A stretch of 32,230 nucleotides of DNA from Actinomycetales bacterium (GCA_022701985.1 JAKONK010000097.1:1-32230); one strand, 5' to 3'; numbered from the stretch's first letter, positions 7,609-17,165 are shown. Notes: generated by a model from the sequence alone, not told the origin. Made by a program: numbers and translations.

Positions 7609-8454
7609 GTGAGCGCGCAGCCGTGGGCGGGCGTGGCGGACACCGGGCCGCTGCTGGTGCTCGCCGCCGTCGTCGGGCTCGCGGTCGGGTCGTTCCTCAA
7701 CGTGGTGGTGCACCGCATGCCCGTCGGCGCGTCCGTGGTGCACCCGCCCAGCGCGTGCCCCGCGTGCGCCAGCCCCGTCACCGCCCGCGACAACGTGCCG
7801 GTGGTGTCGTGGCTGCTGCTGCGCGGGCGCTGCCGCTCGTGCGCGGTCCCCATCAGCGTCCGCCACCCCCTGCTCGAGCTCGCCACGGCCGGGCTCTTCG
7901 CCGCCGTCACCGCCTAAGTCGCCCACGAGGGGCGCTGGGCCCTGCTGCCGGTGCTGCTGTACCTGGCGGCCGCCGGGCTGTCCCTCGCGCTCATCGACCT
8001 CGACGTGCACCGCCTGCCCGACGCCATCGTGCTGCCCGCCTACTCGGTGACCGCCGTCTTCCTGGGTCTGGCGGCCGTGCTGGAGCACGACGGCGCCGCC
8101 GCGCTCAGGGCCCTGCTCGGCGGCCTGCTCCTCTACGGCCTCTACTTCGCCCTCGCGGTCGCCAAGCCGGGCGGCACGGGCTTCGGCGACGTCAAGCTCG
8201 CCGGGGTCCTCGGCGCGGTCCTCGGGTACGCCGGGTGGTCGGCGCTGGCGGTGGGGGCGTTCGCCGCCTTCGTCATCGGCGGGCTGCTCGGGGTGGCCCT
8301 CGTGGCCACCGGGGCGCTGCGTCGGCGCGGCCACCTGCCGTTCGGCCCGTCGTTGCTCGCGGGTGCCGCACTCGGCGTCGCCGCACTCGGCGTCGCCGCG
8401 GGCGGCGACGTCGTCCACTGGTACCTGGCGATGAGCGGCGACACCCTCGCCTGA
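7609..8454 (+). pseudogene. Second prepilin peptidase, split by an in-frame TAA, module B
   Basis: The reading frame encodes a complete 281-residue prepilin peptidase like the one at 3453-4262, except for one TAA at 7915-7917. Before it lie 102 residues with GSFLNVVVHR and both CxxC pairs. After it, without any frameshift, come IDLDVHRLPD and GFGDVKL with both catalytic aspartates. Copy A has TGG GCC where this copy has TAA GTC, a cluster of three transitions. A GTG at 7951 could start a 167-residue C-terminal fragment containing the A24 protease part, so two separate subunits are possible. TAA closes no other gene seen in this window. A sequencing error, a recent pseudogene or a functional split gene are all open. 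A 15-bp tandem duplication lies near the end. Confidence 0.75.
8365..8394 (+). repeat. 15-bp in-frame tandem duplication
   Basis: GCCGCACTCGGCGTC occurs twice in a row (8365-8379 and 8380-8394) in the last membrane segment of the second prepilin peptidase, adding five residues relative to copy A. It does not shift the frame. Confidence 0.9.
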
Positions 8455-8486
8455 CGAGCGTCACCCGAGGTCGTCCCAGGTCAGCG

Positions 8487-8514
8487 CTCAAGTCCGTTCC
8501 CGCCCTGCCGATCG
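8487..8514 (+). promoter_or_regulatory. FliA/WhiG-type promoter motif before pilM
   Basis: CTCA at 8487-8490, a 16-nt spacer, then GCCGATCG at 8507-8514. It shares CGCCCTGCCGATC with the site before module B, and the downstream sequence ACCACGGACC recurs at 8529-8538. The spacing agrees with FliA/WhiG-type promoters. pilM starts 53 bp downstream behind an AGGAGGG ribosome binding site. Confidence 0.55.
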
Positions 8515-8567
8515 AAGTGGAGAGGGCGACCACGGACCGGTGCCCTCGACCGACAGGAGGGACTCTC

Positions 8568-9599
8568 GTGGCACGACGCACGTCGATCGGGCTCGACATC
8601 GGCTGCAGCGCGGTGCGCGCCGCCGAGCTGTCGTTCACCGCGACGGGAGTGGTGCTCGAGCGCAGCGCCGAGGCGCCGCTGCCCGAGGGCGCGGTGGTCG
8701 ACGGCGAGGTCGTCGACGTCGCCGCGGTCTCCGCAGTGCTCGTGCAGCTGTGGCGCACGGGCCGTTTCTCCAGCCGCCGCGTGACCCTCGGCATCGCCAA
8801 CCAGCGCGTCGTGGTCCGCGAGGTCGAGGTGCCGAAAATGCCGGCCGCCGACCTCCGCAAGGCCCTGCCCTTCCAGGTGCAGGACGTGCTCCCCATGCCC
8901 GTCGAGTCCGCCGTCATGGACTTCCACCCGCTCGAGGTGCGCACCACCGGCAGCGGCCAGGTGGTCCGCGGGCTGCTCGTCGCCGCCTGGCGCGACGCCG
9001 TCGCCGCGCTCGTCGCGGCCGCCGAGGGGGCCCGGCTGATCCCCGAGGCCGTCGACCTCACCGCCTTCGCCGTGCTGCGCGCGGTGGGCTCCGACGTCCA
9101 CGGCGAGACCACCACCGAGGCACTGGTCGACATCGGCGCCACGATCACGCAGGTCGTCGTCCACTCCGGGGGAGCCCCCCGCTTCGTCCGCATCCTCATG
9201 GCGGGCGGCAACGACATCACCGACGCGCTGGTCGAGCGCACGGGCGTCACCGTGCTCGAGGCCGAGCACCTCAAGCGCGGCCTCGGCATCGGCGACGGTC
9301 TCAACGGCGAGCTCACGGTCGTGGGCCACGCCGTGGAGGCCGCGGCGCTCGGCTTCCTCGAGGAGGTCCGCAGCACCATCGACTACGCAGCGGCCACCAG
9401 CGGCCACCGCGCCGAGCGCGTGGTCCTGACCGGCGGCGGAGCCCGGCTCGACGGACTGGCCCCGCGCCTGGCCGCCATGACGGGGCTCCCCGTCGACATC
9501 GGGTCCGTCAGCCACCGCCTGCGCCCCGGTCGCAACCTGCGTCCGACGGACGACGCCGCGACGATGGCCATCGGCCTGGCCCTGGGGGTGTCGGCGTGA
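8568..9599 (+). CDS. pilM: Type IV pilus assembly protein PilM (actin-like ATPase)
   Basis: PilM is a cytoplasmic actin-fold protein that binds the N terminus of PilN and links the assembly motor to the alignment complex. The 343-residue protein starts with SIGLDIGCSAVRA, the phosphate-1 loop of the FtsA/actin superfamily. It has ALVDIGATITQV as phosphate-2 and VVLTGGGARLDGL as the adenosine motif near residue 290. The segment LRKALPFQVQDVLPMP near residue 100 is characteristic of PilM. The GTG start follows an AGGAGGG ribosome binding site at the proper distance. The gene ends in a GTGA overlap with pilN. A FliA-like promoter motif lies upstream, so pilM-pilN-pilO and the next gene probably form their own transcript. 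Confidence 0.94.
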   Translation: MARRTSIGLDIGCSAVRAAELSFTATGVVLERSAEAPLPEGAVVDGEVVDVAAVSAVLVQLWRTGRFSSRRVTLGIANQRVVVREVEVPKMPAADLRKALPFQVQDVLPMPVESAVMDFHPLEVRTTGSGQVVRGLLVAAWRDAVAALVAAAEGARLIPEAVDLTAFAVLRAVGSDVHGETTTEALVDIGATITQVVVHSGGAPRFVRILMAGGNDITDALVERTGVTVLEAEHLKRGLGIGDGLNGELTVVGHAVEAAALGFLEEVRSTIDYAAATSGHRAERVVLTGGGARLDGLAPRLAAMTGLPVDIGSVSHRLRPGRNLRPTDDAATMAIGLALGVSA

Positions 9600-10318
9600 G
9601 CGGCCTGACCGAGCTGCTCGCCGGGGTCCGCCCCGCCGGGGACCGCTCCGAGCCCACCGCCTGGGTGGCCCCGCGGGTCAACCTGCTGCCGCCCGGCGTC
9701 ATCTCCCGCCGCGCCGTCCGCCGCGCCAAGCGCGGTGGCGCCCTCGGCGTGGCCGCGGCCCTCCTGGTGGTCGCCGGCTCCTGGGCCGTGGGCGCCGCGC
9801 AGGCCAGCACCGCCCAGGCCGAGCTCGACACCGCGGTGGCGCGCACCAGCGCCCTGCAGGCCCAGCAGGCCCAGTACGCCGCCGCGCCCCAGACCCTCCG
9901 CGCGCTGAGGGCCACTGAGGACGCCCGCGCCACCGCGATGGCCCAGGACGTCAGCTGGGCGGCCTTCGTCGGCACGCTCAGCGCCGCCCTGCCCGCCGGC
10001 GCGTGGCTCGACGGCGTGCAGGCCACCCTCACCACCGATGACGCCTCGACCGCCCCGGCCGCCGACGCGACCGCGGGTGTCCCGGGCAGCGAGGGCAGCA
10101 TCACGATCACGGCGCGTTCCACCTCCTACGAGGACGTGGCCGCCTACCTCGACGCCCTGGGCACCGTCCCCGGCGTGGCCGACGCCTACCTCATGACGGC
10201 CACGATGGACAGCGCCCAGGCGGTCCCCGTCGTCTCCTTCACCATCACCGCGCAGGTCACCGATGCCGCGCTCAGCCATCGCTTCGCCCAGAACGCCGAC
10301 TCCCAGGAAGTGGGCTGA
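9596..10318 (+). CDS. pilN: Type IV pilus alignment protein PilN
   Basis: PilN is a bitopic inner-membrane protein that pairs with PilO and docks PilM on its cytoplasmic tail. This 240-residue protein has the conserved docking segment VNLLPPGV at residues 28-35, a basic stretch, one membrane helix (about 49-69), an Ala/Gln-rich coiled coil, and a C-terminal ferredoxin-like domain ending in the strand VVSFTITAQVTD. An Ala/Thr/Asp-rich insertion sits at about residues 145-162. The GTG start overlaps the pilM stop (GTGA), and pilO follows one base after the stop. Size and topology are normal for the family. Confidence 0.92.
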   Translation: MSGLTELLAGVRPAGDRSEPTAWVAPRVNLLPPGVISRRAVRRAKRGGALGVAAALLVVAGSWAVGAAQASTAQAELDTAVARTSALQAQQAQYAAAPQTLRALRATEDARATAMAQDVSWAAFVGTLSAALPAGAWLDGVQATLTTDDASTAPAADATAGVPGSEGSITITARSTSYEDVAAYLDALGTVPGVADAYLMTATMDSAQAVPVVSFTITAQVTDAALSHRFAQNADSQEVG

Positions 10319-10319
10319 C

Positions 10320-11264
10320 GTGTCCCTGTCGACCCCTGACCTCCGCGCCCCCGGCGGTCGAGGCACCGGCCAGGCCGGGCCCCCCCGCGCCGCCGGCCCG
10401 GCGACCGCGGTGTTCCGCCCCGCCGGCAGCTCGGGCGAGGCGGCGCCGTCCAAGGACCCGCGCCCCCTCCCGTGGCTGCTGGGCGGCGTCGGCGCCGTCG
10501 CGCTCGTCGCCCTCGGCGGCTGGGCGCTGGTGCTGGCGCCCCAGGCCGCCAGCACCGCGGCCCTGGAGGACCAGGCCGTCCAGACCACCGCGAACGAGGC
10601 GCAGCTCACCACCAGGGTGGCCGAGCTCCAGGCGCAGTACTCCGCCCTGCCCCAGTACCAGGCCGACCTGGCCCGGGCCCGCGCGCAGGTCCCCACCGAC
10701 CCGGACCTGGCCGACCTGCTGCGCGCCCTGCGCGACGCCGCCGCCACGACCGGCGTCACCCTCACCGGTGTGGTGCCGGCGGCCCCCGAGACGGCCGCCG
10801 CGGCTGCCACGGACGGCACGGCCGCCGCTGACGGCGCGGCTGCCGCTGACGGCGCGGCTGCCACGGACGGCGCGTCCGCCGCTGACGGCGCCACCGCTGC
10901 GACGACCACGACGACGACCACGACGACGACCAGCACGGACCCGGCCACCGGTCTCATCCGCGTACCGCTCACCCTGACCGCCACCGGCGGGTACACCGCA
11001 GTGGAGGCCTTCCTCGCCGCGGTCCAGCAGCAGGACCGCCTCGTGCTGCTGACCAGCGTCGCGCTCGCCCCGAGCACCTCGGCGGACGGGCAGACCCTGC
11101 TGACGCTGACCGCTGCGGGCTCGGCCTTCGCGCTGCCGGCGACCGATGCCGAGGTCGCGGCGGCTGCCACCGCTGCTGCGGCCGTCCCGACGACCGCGGC
11201 AGCGGCCCCCACGGCCCTGCCGACCACCGTCCTCACCGCGGCGACGCCCGCGGTCACCCGCTGA
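10320..11264 (+). CDS. pilO: Type IV pilus alignment protein PilO with repeat-rich linker
   Basis: This is the partner of PilN in the alignment complex. The 314-residue protein has a cytoplasmic Pro/Gly/Ala-rich tail, one membrane helix (about 51-73) and a coiled coil with TRVAELQAQYSALPQYQADLA, then LADLLRALRDAAATTGVTL, and a C-terminal ferredoxin-like domain (about 211-270) with the pattern GGYTAVEAFLAAVQQQDRLV. Between the two halves, residues 153-206 are low complexity: five hexapeptide repeats of the A-A-x-D-G-A type and then ten threonines. The GTG start is preceded by AGGAAG inside the pilN end. The C-terminal 40 residues are Ala-rich and probably unstructured. The linker is longer than in usual PilO proteins. 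Confidence 0.88.
   Translation: MSLSTPDLRAPGGRGTGQAGPPRAAGPATAVFRPAGSSGEAAPSKDPRPLPWLLGGVGAVALVALGGWALVLAPQAASTAALEDQAVQTTANEAQLTTRVAELQAQYSALPQYQADLARARAQVPTDPDLADLLRALRDAAATTGVTLTGVVPAAPETAAAAATDGTAAADGAAAADGAAATDGASAADGATAATTTTTTTTTTSTDPATGLIRVPLTLTATGGYTAVEAFLAAVQQQDRLVLLTSVALAPSTSADGQTLLTLTAAGSAFALPATDAEVAAAATAAAAVPTTAAAAPTALPTTVLTAATPAVTR
10803..10931 (+). repeat. Five 18-bp tandem repeats plus a Thr-codon tract inside pilO
   Basis: Five 18-bp units (10803-10892) encode A-A-T/A-D-G-A-like hexapeptides. After two more codons an ACG/ACC tract (10902-10931) encodes ten threonines. All units are multiples of three, so a gain or loss would change linker length without breaking the frame. 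Confidence 0.9.
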
Positions 11265-11287
11265 GCGCGAACGGACCAGGAGCTCCC

Positions 11288-12379
11288 ATGACCACCAGTC
11301 CCTTCGGAGGCCCTCCTGCCGTCGGCCCCGAGGCCCCGGCGATGGGCCCCTTCGAGGCCGCCGCACTCGCCCGGGGCCCCCTCGAGTCGGAGGACGCGCC
11401 CTTCGGCGCGCTGCCCGACGAGCCCCCGGCAGCGGGGACCTCCAGCCCGTTCGGCACGGTGCCGGCCCCGCGCCCCGCTGGTGACACCGCGGCGGCCCCT
11501 GCTGCCGAGGTCACCGAGCCCGCTGGTCTGCGCGCGCGGCCCACCCGCCCCGAGCGCCCCGGGCTGGGCCTGCCCTCGCGCGCCGCAGGGGGCGGGACGT
11601 CCCGTCGCGGCCCGCTCCTCGTCCTCGCCCTCGGTGGCGGTGCGCTGGTGCTGTGGGCGCTCGTCGCCGGCACCCTGCTGAGCGGCGGCGGCGACGACGC
11701 GGACGCGAGCGGCGTCGTCGTCGTCCCGGGTGCCACCGCGGTGCCCGGCTCGTCCGCCGTCCCCTCGGTCGGCACCGTCACCGACCCGGTGGCCGGGCCC
11801 GGTGAGGCGGTCGCCGTGCTGGGGCGCGACCCGTTCGCGGCCCTGGTGGCCTCCACCACCTCCGACCCCACCTCCGGGCCCACCGCCGACCCGGCGTCCA
11901 CCGCCCCCGTCGACGGCAGCGGCACCTCCAGCGGTTCGAGCGGCGTGCTGGGCGGCGGCACCTCGAGCGGTGCAGGCGGAACGGCGTCCGGCGGGGGCAC
12001 CACGACCGTCCAGGTGCCCGGCCCGACGGTCACCGTCACCGCGCCGCCGCCGGCGGCGTCGGCCCCCGCGGCGCTGACCACCGCGCAGACCTGCTCGGCG
12101 GTGTCGGGGCCGATGGCGGCCGTGGAGCAGCTGCTGTCCGCCAGCGCCTCCGCGAGCAGCGCCCCCGTCGACACCGGGACGGCGCTGCGCACGCCCGTCG
12201 CCGCGCTGCGCGCCGCGGTCAGCGCGACCTCCGACGCCGCGCTGGCCTCCCGCCTCGACGTCGCCACGAGCAGCGCCGAGTCGCTGCGGTCGCAGCTGCT
12301 CGCCGGTGTGGCGGTCACGTCCGACCAGGTCACCACCCAGTCGTCGCTGGACGAGGCCGTCCGGACCGCCTGCGCGTGA
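11288..12379 (+). CDS. Membrane protein in the PilP position, with GRDPF motif
   Basis: I do not recognise this 363-residue protein as a named family. It has a cytoplasmic Pro-rich tail (1-107) with repeated SPFG/APFG motifs, one membrane helix (about 109-131), then [11 protein letters not shown] at residues 177-187 and a Ser/Gly/Thr-rich linker. The C-terminal helical domain (about 255-363) has a cysteine in TAQTCSAV and another two residues from the end. GRDPF recalls the RDPF motif that follows the N-terminal region of PilP and GspC, and the gene follows pilO exactly as pilP does in Gram-negative bacteria. A monoderm equivalent of PilP is therefore a fair guess. The ATG has a good AGGAG ribosome binding site. 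Hairpins follow the stop, closing the pilus operon. Confidence 0.6.
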   Translation: MTTSPFGGPPAVGPEAPAMGPFEAAALARGPLESEDAPFGALPDEPPAAGTSSPFGTVPAPRPAGDTAAAPAAEVTEPAGLRARPTRPERPGLGLPSRAAGGGTSRRGPLLVLALGGGALVLWALVAGTLLSGGGDDADASGVVVVPGATAVPGSSAVPSVGTVTDPVAGPGEAVAVLGRDPFAALVASTTSDPTSGPTADPASTAPVDGSGTSSGSSGVLGGGTSSGAGGTASGGGTTTVQVPGPTVTVTAPPPAASAPAALTTAQTCSAVSGPMAAVEQLLSASASASSAPVDTGTALRTPVAALRAAVSATSDAALASRLDVATSSAESLRSQLLAGVAVTSDQVTTQSSLDEAVRTACA

Positions 12380-12388
12380 CGACCTGCG

Positions 12389-12436
12389 CCCGGCCGCCCG
12401 ACCGGCGGCCGGGCCGCGCGGCCCCCGCGGGCCGCG
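12389..12436 (+). terminator. Two consecutive hairpins after the pilus operon
   Basis: The first hairpin has perfect 10-bp arms (12389-12398 with 12404-12413, loop 5 nt). The second has 8-bp arms (12417-12424 with 12429-12436, loop 4 nt). There is no T-tract. They lie between the last pilus gene and aroC and probably end or weaken the upstream transcript. Confidence 0.65.
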
Positions 12437-12452
12437 TGGGAGGATCAGCCAC

Positions 12453-13673
12453 GTGCTGCGCTGGCTGACTGCGGGGGAGTCCCACGGCCCCGCCCTCGTC
12501 GGGGTCCTCGAGGGCCTGCCCTCGGGGGTCTCCGTGACCACCGACGACCTCCGGGCCGCGCTCGCGCGGCGCCGCCTCGGCTACGGCCGCGGCGCGCGGA
12601 TGGCGTTCGAGCAGGACGAGGTCACCGTGCTCGGCGGCCTGCGCCACGGGGTGTCGCAGGGCGGGCCGTTCGCGCTCACCATCGGCAACACCGAGTGGCC
12701 CAAGTGGTCCACGGTCATGTCGCCCGACCCGGTCGACCCGTCGCTGCTGAAGACCACCGGTCGCAACGCGGCGCTGACCCGGCCCCGCCCCGGCCACGCC
12801 GACCTGGTCGGCATGCAGAAGCACGGCTTCGACGAGGCCCGCCCGGTCCTCGAGCGCGCCAGCGCCCGCGAGACCGCCACCCGCGTGGCCCTCGGCGAGG
12901 TCGCGGCGAAGTTCCTGCAGCAGGCCGCCGGCGTCAGGCTGGTCTCGCACACCGTCTCCCTGGGCCCGGTCGCGGTGCCCGACGAGGCGTGGGCCGAGGT
13001 CGGCCTGCCGCTGCCCGACGACGTCGCCGCCCTCGACGCCGACCCGCTGCGCTGCCACCACGGCCCCACGAGCGCCCGCATGGTCGAGGAGGTCGACGCC
13101 TGCCACAAGGAGGGCGACACCCTCGGCGGCGTCGTGGAGGTGCTGGCCTACGGCCTGCCGCCGGGCCTGGGCAGCCACACCCACTGGGACCGCCGCATCG
13201 ACGGCCGCCTCGCGCAGGCCCTCATGGGCATCCAGGCCATCAAGGGCGTCGAGGTCGGTGACGGCTTCGAGACGGCCCGCCGCCGCGGCTCGGCCGCCCA
13301 CGACGAGATCGAGACCGGTCCCGACGGCGTGCTGCGCCGCCGCACCGGCCGCGCCGGGGGCACCGAGGGCGGCATGACGACGGGCGAGGTGCTGCGCGTG
13401 CGCGCCGCCATGAAGCCCATCGCGACGGTGCCCCGGGCCCTGGCCACGGTCGACGTCGCCACCGGTGAGGCCACCCAGGCCCACCACCAGCGCTCCGACG
13501 TCTGCGCCGTGCCCGCCTCCGGCGTCGTCGCCGAGGCGATGGTGGCCCTGGTGCTGGCCGACGCGCTGCTGGAGAAGTTCGGCGGCGACTCGGTCCCGGA
13601 GACGGCGCGCAACGTGCGCACCTACCTCGAGGGCATCCCCGAGCTGCTGCGCTCGTCCAGCAGCACCTCCTGA
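12453..13673 (+). CDS. aroC: Chorismate synthase
   Basis: Chorismate synthase makes chorismate from 5-enolpyruvylshikimate 3-phosphate with reduced FMN, the last step of the shikimate pathway. The 406-residue protein begins [22 protein letters not shown], the family's opening signature. It contains [76 protein letters not shown] and [11 protein letters not shown], all typical FMN and substrate sites. The GTG at 12453 was chosen because it gives the standard N terminus; GGGAGGAT upstream serves as a ribosome binding site. aroK follows after two bases, and aroB after that. Confidence 0.96.
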   Translation: MLRWLTAGESHGPALVGVLEGLPSGVSVTTDDLRAALARRRLGYGRGARMAFEQDEVTVLGGLRHGVSQGGPFALTIGNTEWPKWSTVMSPDPVDPSLLKTTGRNAALTRPRPGHADLVGMQKHGFDEARPVLERASARETATRVALGEVAAKFLQQAAGVRLVSHTVSLGPVAVPDEAWAEVGLPLPDDVAALDADPLRCHHGPTSARMVEEVDACHKEGDTLGGVVEVLAYGLPPGLGSHTHWDRRIDGRLAQALMGIQAIKGVEVGDGFETARRRGSAAHDEIETGPDGVLRRRTGRAGGTEGGMTTGEVLRVRAAMKPIATVPRALATVDVATGEATQAHHQRSDVCAVPASGVVAEAMVALVLADALLEKFGGDSVPETARNVRTYLEGIPELLRSSSSTS

Positions 13674-13675
13674 CG

Positions 13676-15404
<1,729 letters not shown>

Positions 15405-15422
15405 TGCCGGTTCGTCCGCTCG

Positions 15423-15455
15423 GGAGCAGCGCGGCCGGACCGACCGCGCTGCTCC
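15423..15455 (+). terminator. 12-bp hairpin between aroB and efp
   Basis: The perfect arms 15423-15434 and 15444-15455 enclose a 9-nt loop. There is no T-tract. It ends just before the efp -10 element, so it probably closes the aro transcript and overlaps the upstream part of the efp promoter. Confidence 0.7.
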
Positions 15456-15457
15456 GG

Positions 15458-15463
15458 TAGCAT
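15458..15463 (+). promoter_or_regulatory. -10 element for a possibly leaderless efp transcript
   Basis: TAGCAT ends 8 nt before the efp GTG, the same geometry as before aroB. No Shine-Dalgarno sequence is visible between it and the start, which supports leaderless translation. Confidence 0.45.
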
Positions 15464-15471
15464 CGGCCCAC

Positions 15472-16032
15472 GTGGCATCGACGAACGACCTGAAGAACGG
15501 CATCGTGCTCAACCTCGACGGACAGCTGTGGTCCGTGATCGAGTTCCAGCACGTGAAGCCCGGCAAGGGCGGTGCCTTCGTCCGCACCAAGCTGAAGAAC
15601 GTGCTGTCGGGCAAGGTCGTGGACCGCACCTTCAACGCGGGCACCAAGGTCGACACCGCCACGGTCGACAAGCGCGACATGCAGTACCTGTACCGCGACG
15701 GGGTCGACTTCGTCTTCATGGACTCCGACACGTACGACCAGATCACCATCCCCGAGGCCACCGTCGGCGACGTCGCCAACTTCCTCCTCGAGAGCGCCGA
15801 GGCGATCGTCGCCGTCCACGAGGGCACCCCGCTGTACGTCGAGCTGCCCACCTCGGTGGTCCTCGAGGTCACCTACACCGAGCCGGGCCTCCAGGGCGAC
15901 CGCTCCACCGGCGGCACCAAGCCCGCCACGGTCGAGACCGGCTACCAGATCCAGGTGCCGCTGTTCCTCGAGACGGGCACCAAGGTCAAGGTCGACACCC
16001 GCACGGGTGACTACCTGGGCCGCGTCAACTAG
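15472..16032 (+). CDS. efp: Elongation factor P
   Basis: EF-P binds ribosomes stalled at proline runs and promotes peptide bond formation. The 186-residue protein has the three-domain layout of the family. The N-terminal KOW-like domain contains [19 protein letters not shown], where the loop lysine between the two glycine stretches is the tip residue that is modified in some bacteria. The two OB domains follow, ending with the EF-P signature near [30 protein letters not shown]. The start is GTG and the length is normal. The TAG stop shares one base with the nusB start (TAGTG). Several pilus proteins here have proline-rich tails and could depend on it, but that is a general link. Confidence 0.97.
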   Translation: MASTNDLKNGIVLNLDGQLWSVIEFQHVKPGKGGAFVRTKLKNVLSGKVVDRTFNAGTKVDTATVDKRDMQYLYRDGVDFVFMDSDTYDQITIPEATVGDVANFLLESAEAIVAVHEGTPLYVELPTSVVLEVTYTEPGLQGDRSTGGTKPATVETGYQIQVPLFLETGTKVKVDTRTGDYLGRVN

Positions 16033-16445
16033 TGGCAGCTCGCACCAAGGCCCGCAAGCGGGCCCTGGACCTGCTGTTCGAGGCCGAGCAGCGCGGCGTC
16101 GACCCGGTGGCCCTGGCCGCCGAGCGGCTCGCGAGCGGCCTGGTCGGGGTGCCGCAGTACTCCGCCGACCTGGTCGAGGGCGTGCAGGCCCACCGCGAGC
16201 GGATCGACGAGCTGCTCGAGACGTACTCGCACGGGTGGTCCCTCGACCGCATGCCCGCCGTCGACCGCAACCTGCTGCGCATCGGCACCTTCGAGCTCAT
16301 CTGGAGCGACGACGTCCCCGACGCGGTCGCCGTCTCGGAGGCCGTGGGGCTCGCGCAGGAGCTGTCCACGGACGACTCTCCCGCCTTCGTCAACGGCCTC
16401 CTGGGCCGCCTGCTGGAGATGAAGCCGGGGCTCGTCGACTCCTGA
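16032..16445 (+). CDS. nusB: Transcription antitermination factor NusB
   Basis: NusB binds boxA RNA with NusE (S10) and supports processive rRNA transcription. The 137-residue all-helical protein contains ARTKARKRALDLLFEAEQRG at its start, GWSLDRMPAVDRNLLRIGTFEL in the middle and SEAVGLAQELSTDDSPAFVNGLLGRL near the end, which are family signatures. The GTG start overlaps the last base of the efp stop, so the two genes are cotranscribed. A strong hairpin follows, shared with bldD coming from the other side. Confidence 0.96.
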   Translation: MAARTKARKRALDLLFEAEQRGVDPVALAAERLASGLVGVPQYSADLVEGVQAHRERIDELLETYSHGWSLDRMPAVDRNLLRIGTFELIWSDDVPDAVAVSEAVGLAQELSTDDSPAFVNGLLGRLLEMKPGLVDS

Positions 16446-16470
16446 GCGATCACGCGTGGTGATCACACAC

Positions 16471-16509
16471 ACGAGGCCCGCACCCCCCTGCCGGGGGTGC
16501 GGGCCTCGT
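16471..16509. terminator. Bidirectional 17-bp terminator hairpin between nusB and bldD
   Basis: The arms 16471-16487 and 16493-16509 are perfect complements (17 bp) with a 5-nt loop. It stands between two convergent genes, 26 bp after the nusB stop and 32 bp after the bldD stop, and should end both transcripts. Confidence 0.85.
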
Positions 16510-16541
16510 CGTCGCTCACCGGCCGTGACCGGTGCGGGGGC

Positions 16542-17048
16542 TCAGCTGCCGGGCGCGACCGCGCGGCGGGCGTCGGCGTCCAGGACGCCCCAGCCGATGA
16601 GCTCCTCGGCCAGCTGGTGCGGCGGGAGGTCGTAGATGACGGCGAGGGCCCGGAGGTCGTCGCTGCGGATCGACAGGACCTTGCCGTTGTAGTCGCCCCG
16701 CTGGCTCTGGATGGTGGCGGCGTAGCGGGCCAGCGGGCCGGCCTTCTCCGACGGCACCGACTGGAGGCGCTCCAGGTCGAGCACGAGCTTCGGCGGCGGC
16801 TCGCTGTGGCTCGCGGTCCCGCCGTCGGGCAGGAGCGCGGAGACGGGCACGCCGTAGAAGTCGGCCAGCTCGGCGAGGCGCTGCACGGTCACGGCGCGGT
16901 CGCCGCGCTCGTAGGAGCCGACCACCACCGCCTTCCACTGTCCCCCGGAGCGCTGCTCCACGCCCTGCAGGGACAGCCCCTGCTGCGTGCGGATGGCGCG
17001 CAGCCGGCTGCCGAGCGCCTTGGCGTACCCCGATCCTTCCTCGGACAT
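16542..17048 (-). CDS. bldD: Developmental regulator BldD (cyclic-di-GMP-responsive)
   Basis: BldD is an XRE-type repressor that in Streptomyces holds back sporulation genes when dimerised by tetrameric cyclic-di-GMP. The 168-residue protein has an N-terminal helix-turn-helix (about 6-72) with RLRAIRTQQGLSLQGVEQRS and GSYERGDRAVTVQRLAELADFYGV. The C-terminal domain carries RGD-x8-RSDD (residues 117-131), matching the RxD-x8-RxxD cyclic-di-GMP signature. The ATG at 17048 was chosen because GAGAGGGG lies just upstream and the length then equals known BldD; a longer upstream frame is not needed. It is the only minus-strand gene found and is convergent with nusB. A BldD box about 110 bp upstream suggests autoregulation. 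Confidence 0.95.
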   Translation of the reverse strand: MSEEGSGYAKALGSRLRAIRTQQGLSLQGVEQRSGGQWKAVVVGSYERGDRAVTVQRLAELADFYGVPVSALLPDGGTASHSEPPPKLVLDLERLQSVPSEKAGPLARYAATIQSQRGDYNGKVLSIRSDDLRALAVIYDLPPHQLAEELIGWGVLDADARRAVAPGS

Positions 17049-17149
17049 CCCGACCCCTCTCACCACGCGGTTGTCAACGTTCAACAGACAGTGATCGTCA
17101 CGGGGAGTCATGCCCCGGTCAACTCCAGCCTGGTCACACGCAGTAGTTG

Positions 17150-17164
17150 TTCACCCAGAGTGAC
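17150..17164. promoter_or_regulatory. BldD box (perfect consensus match)
   Basis: TTCACCCAGAGTGAC matches the pseudo-palindromic BldD consensus nTnACnC(A/T)GnGTnAn at every fixed position. It lies between the divergent bldD and pyrR genes, about 110 bp from the bldD start and 170 bp from the pyrR start. It is embedded in a wider inverted repeat (CAGTAGT at 17141-17147, ACTACTG at 17163-17169). Confidence 0.8.
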
Positions 17165-17165
17165 T

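Larger units (their letters stand above)
540..8454 (+). repeat. Tandem duplication of a four-gene minor-pilin/peptidase module
   Basis: Copy A (540-4262) and copy B (4382-8454) have the same gene order, the same orientation and mostly the same overlap style: PilV-like, PilW-like, PilX-like with lectin region, prepilin peptidase. Proteins in equal positions are clearly paralogous. Both PilW-like proteins share the segment LRLD-x-VRYADAI and an LQVRTW motif, and both PilX-like proteins end in a WNAP...LET-x-VT pattern. The peptidase genes are similar even at the nucleotide level over long stretches. The minor pilins have diverged much more than the peptidases. Confidence 0.85.

Noticed and set aside
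9383-12541. Long minus-strand open frame opposite pilM to aroC
   Set aside because: It covers several well-supported plus-strand genes and has biased low-complexity composition with no recognisable domain.
17041-17160. Other inverted repeats upstream of bldD (for example GTGATCGTCAC)
   Set aside because: They do not fit the BldD consensus spacing and are too short to call as operators.
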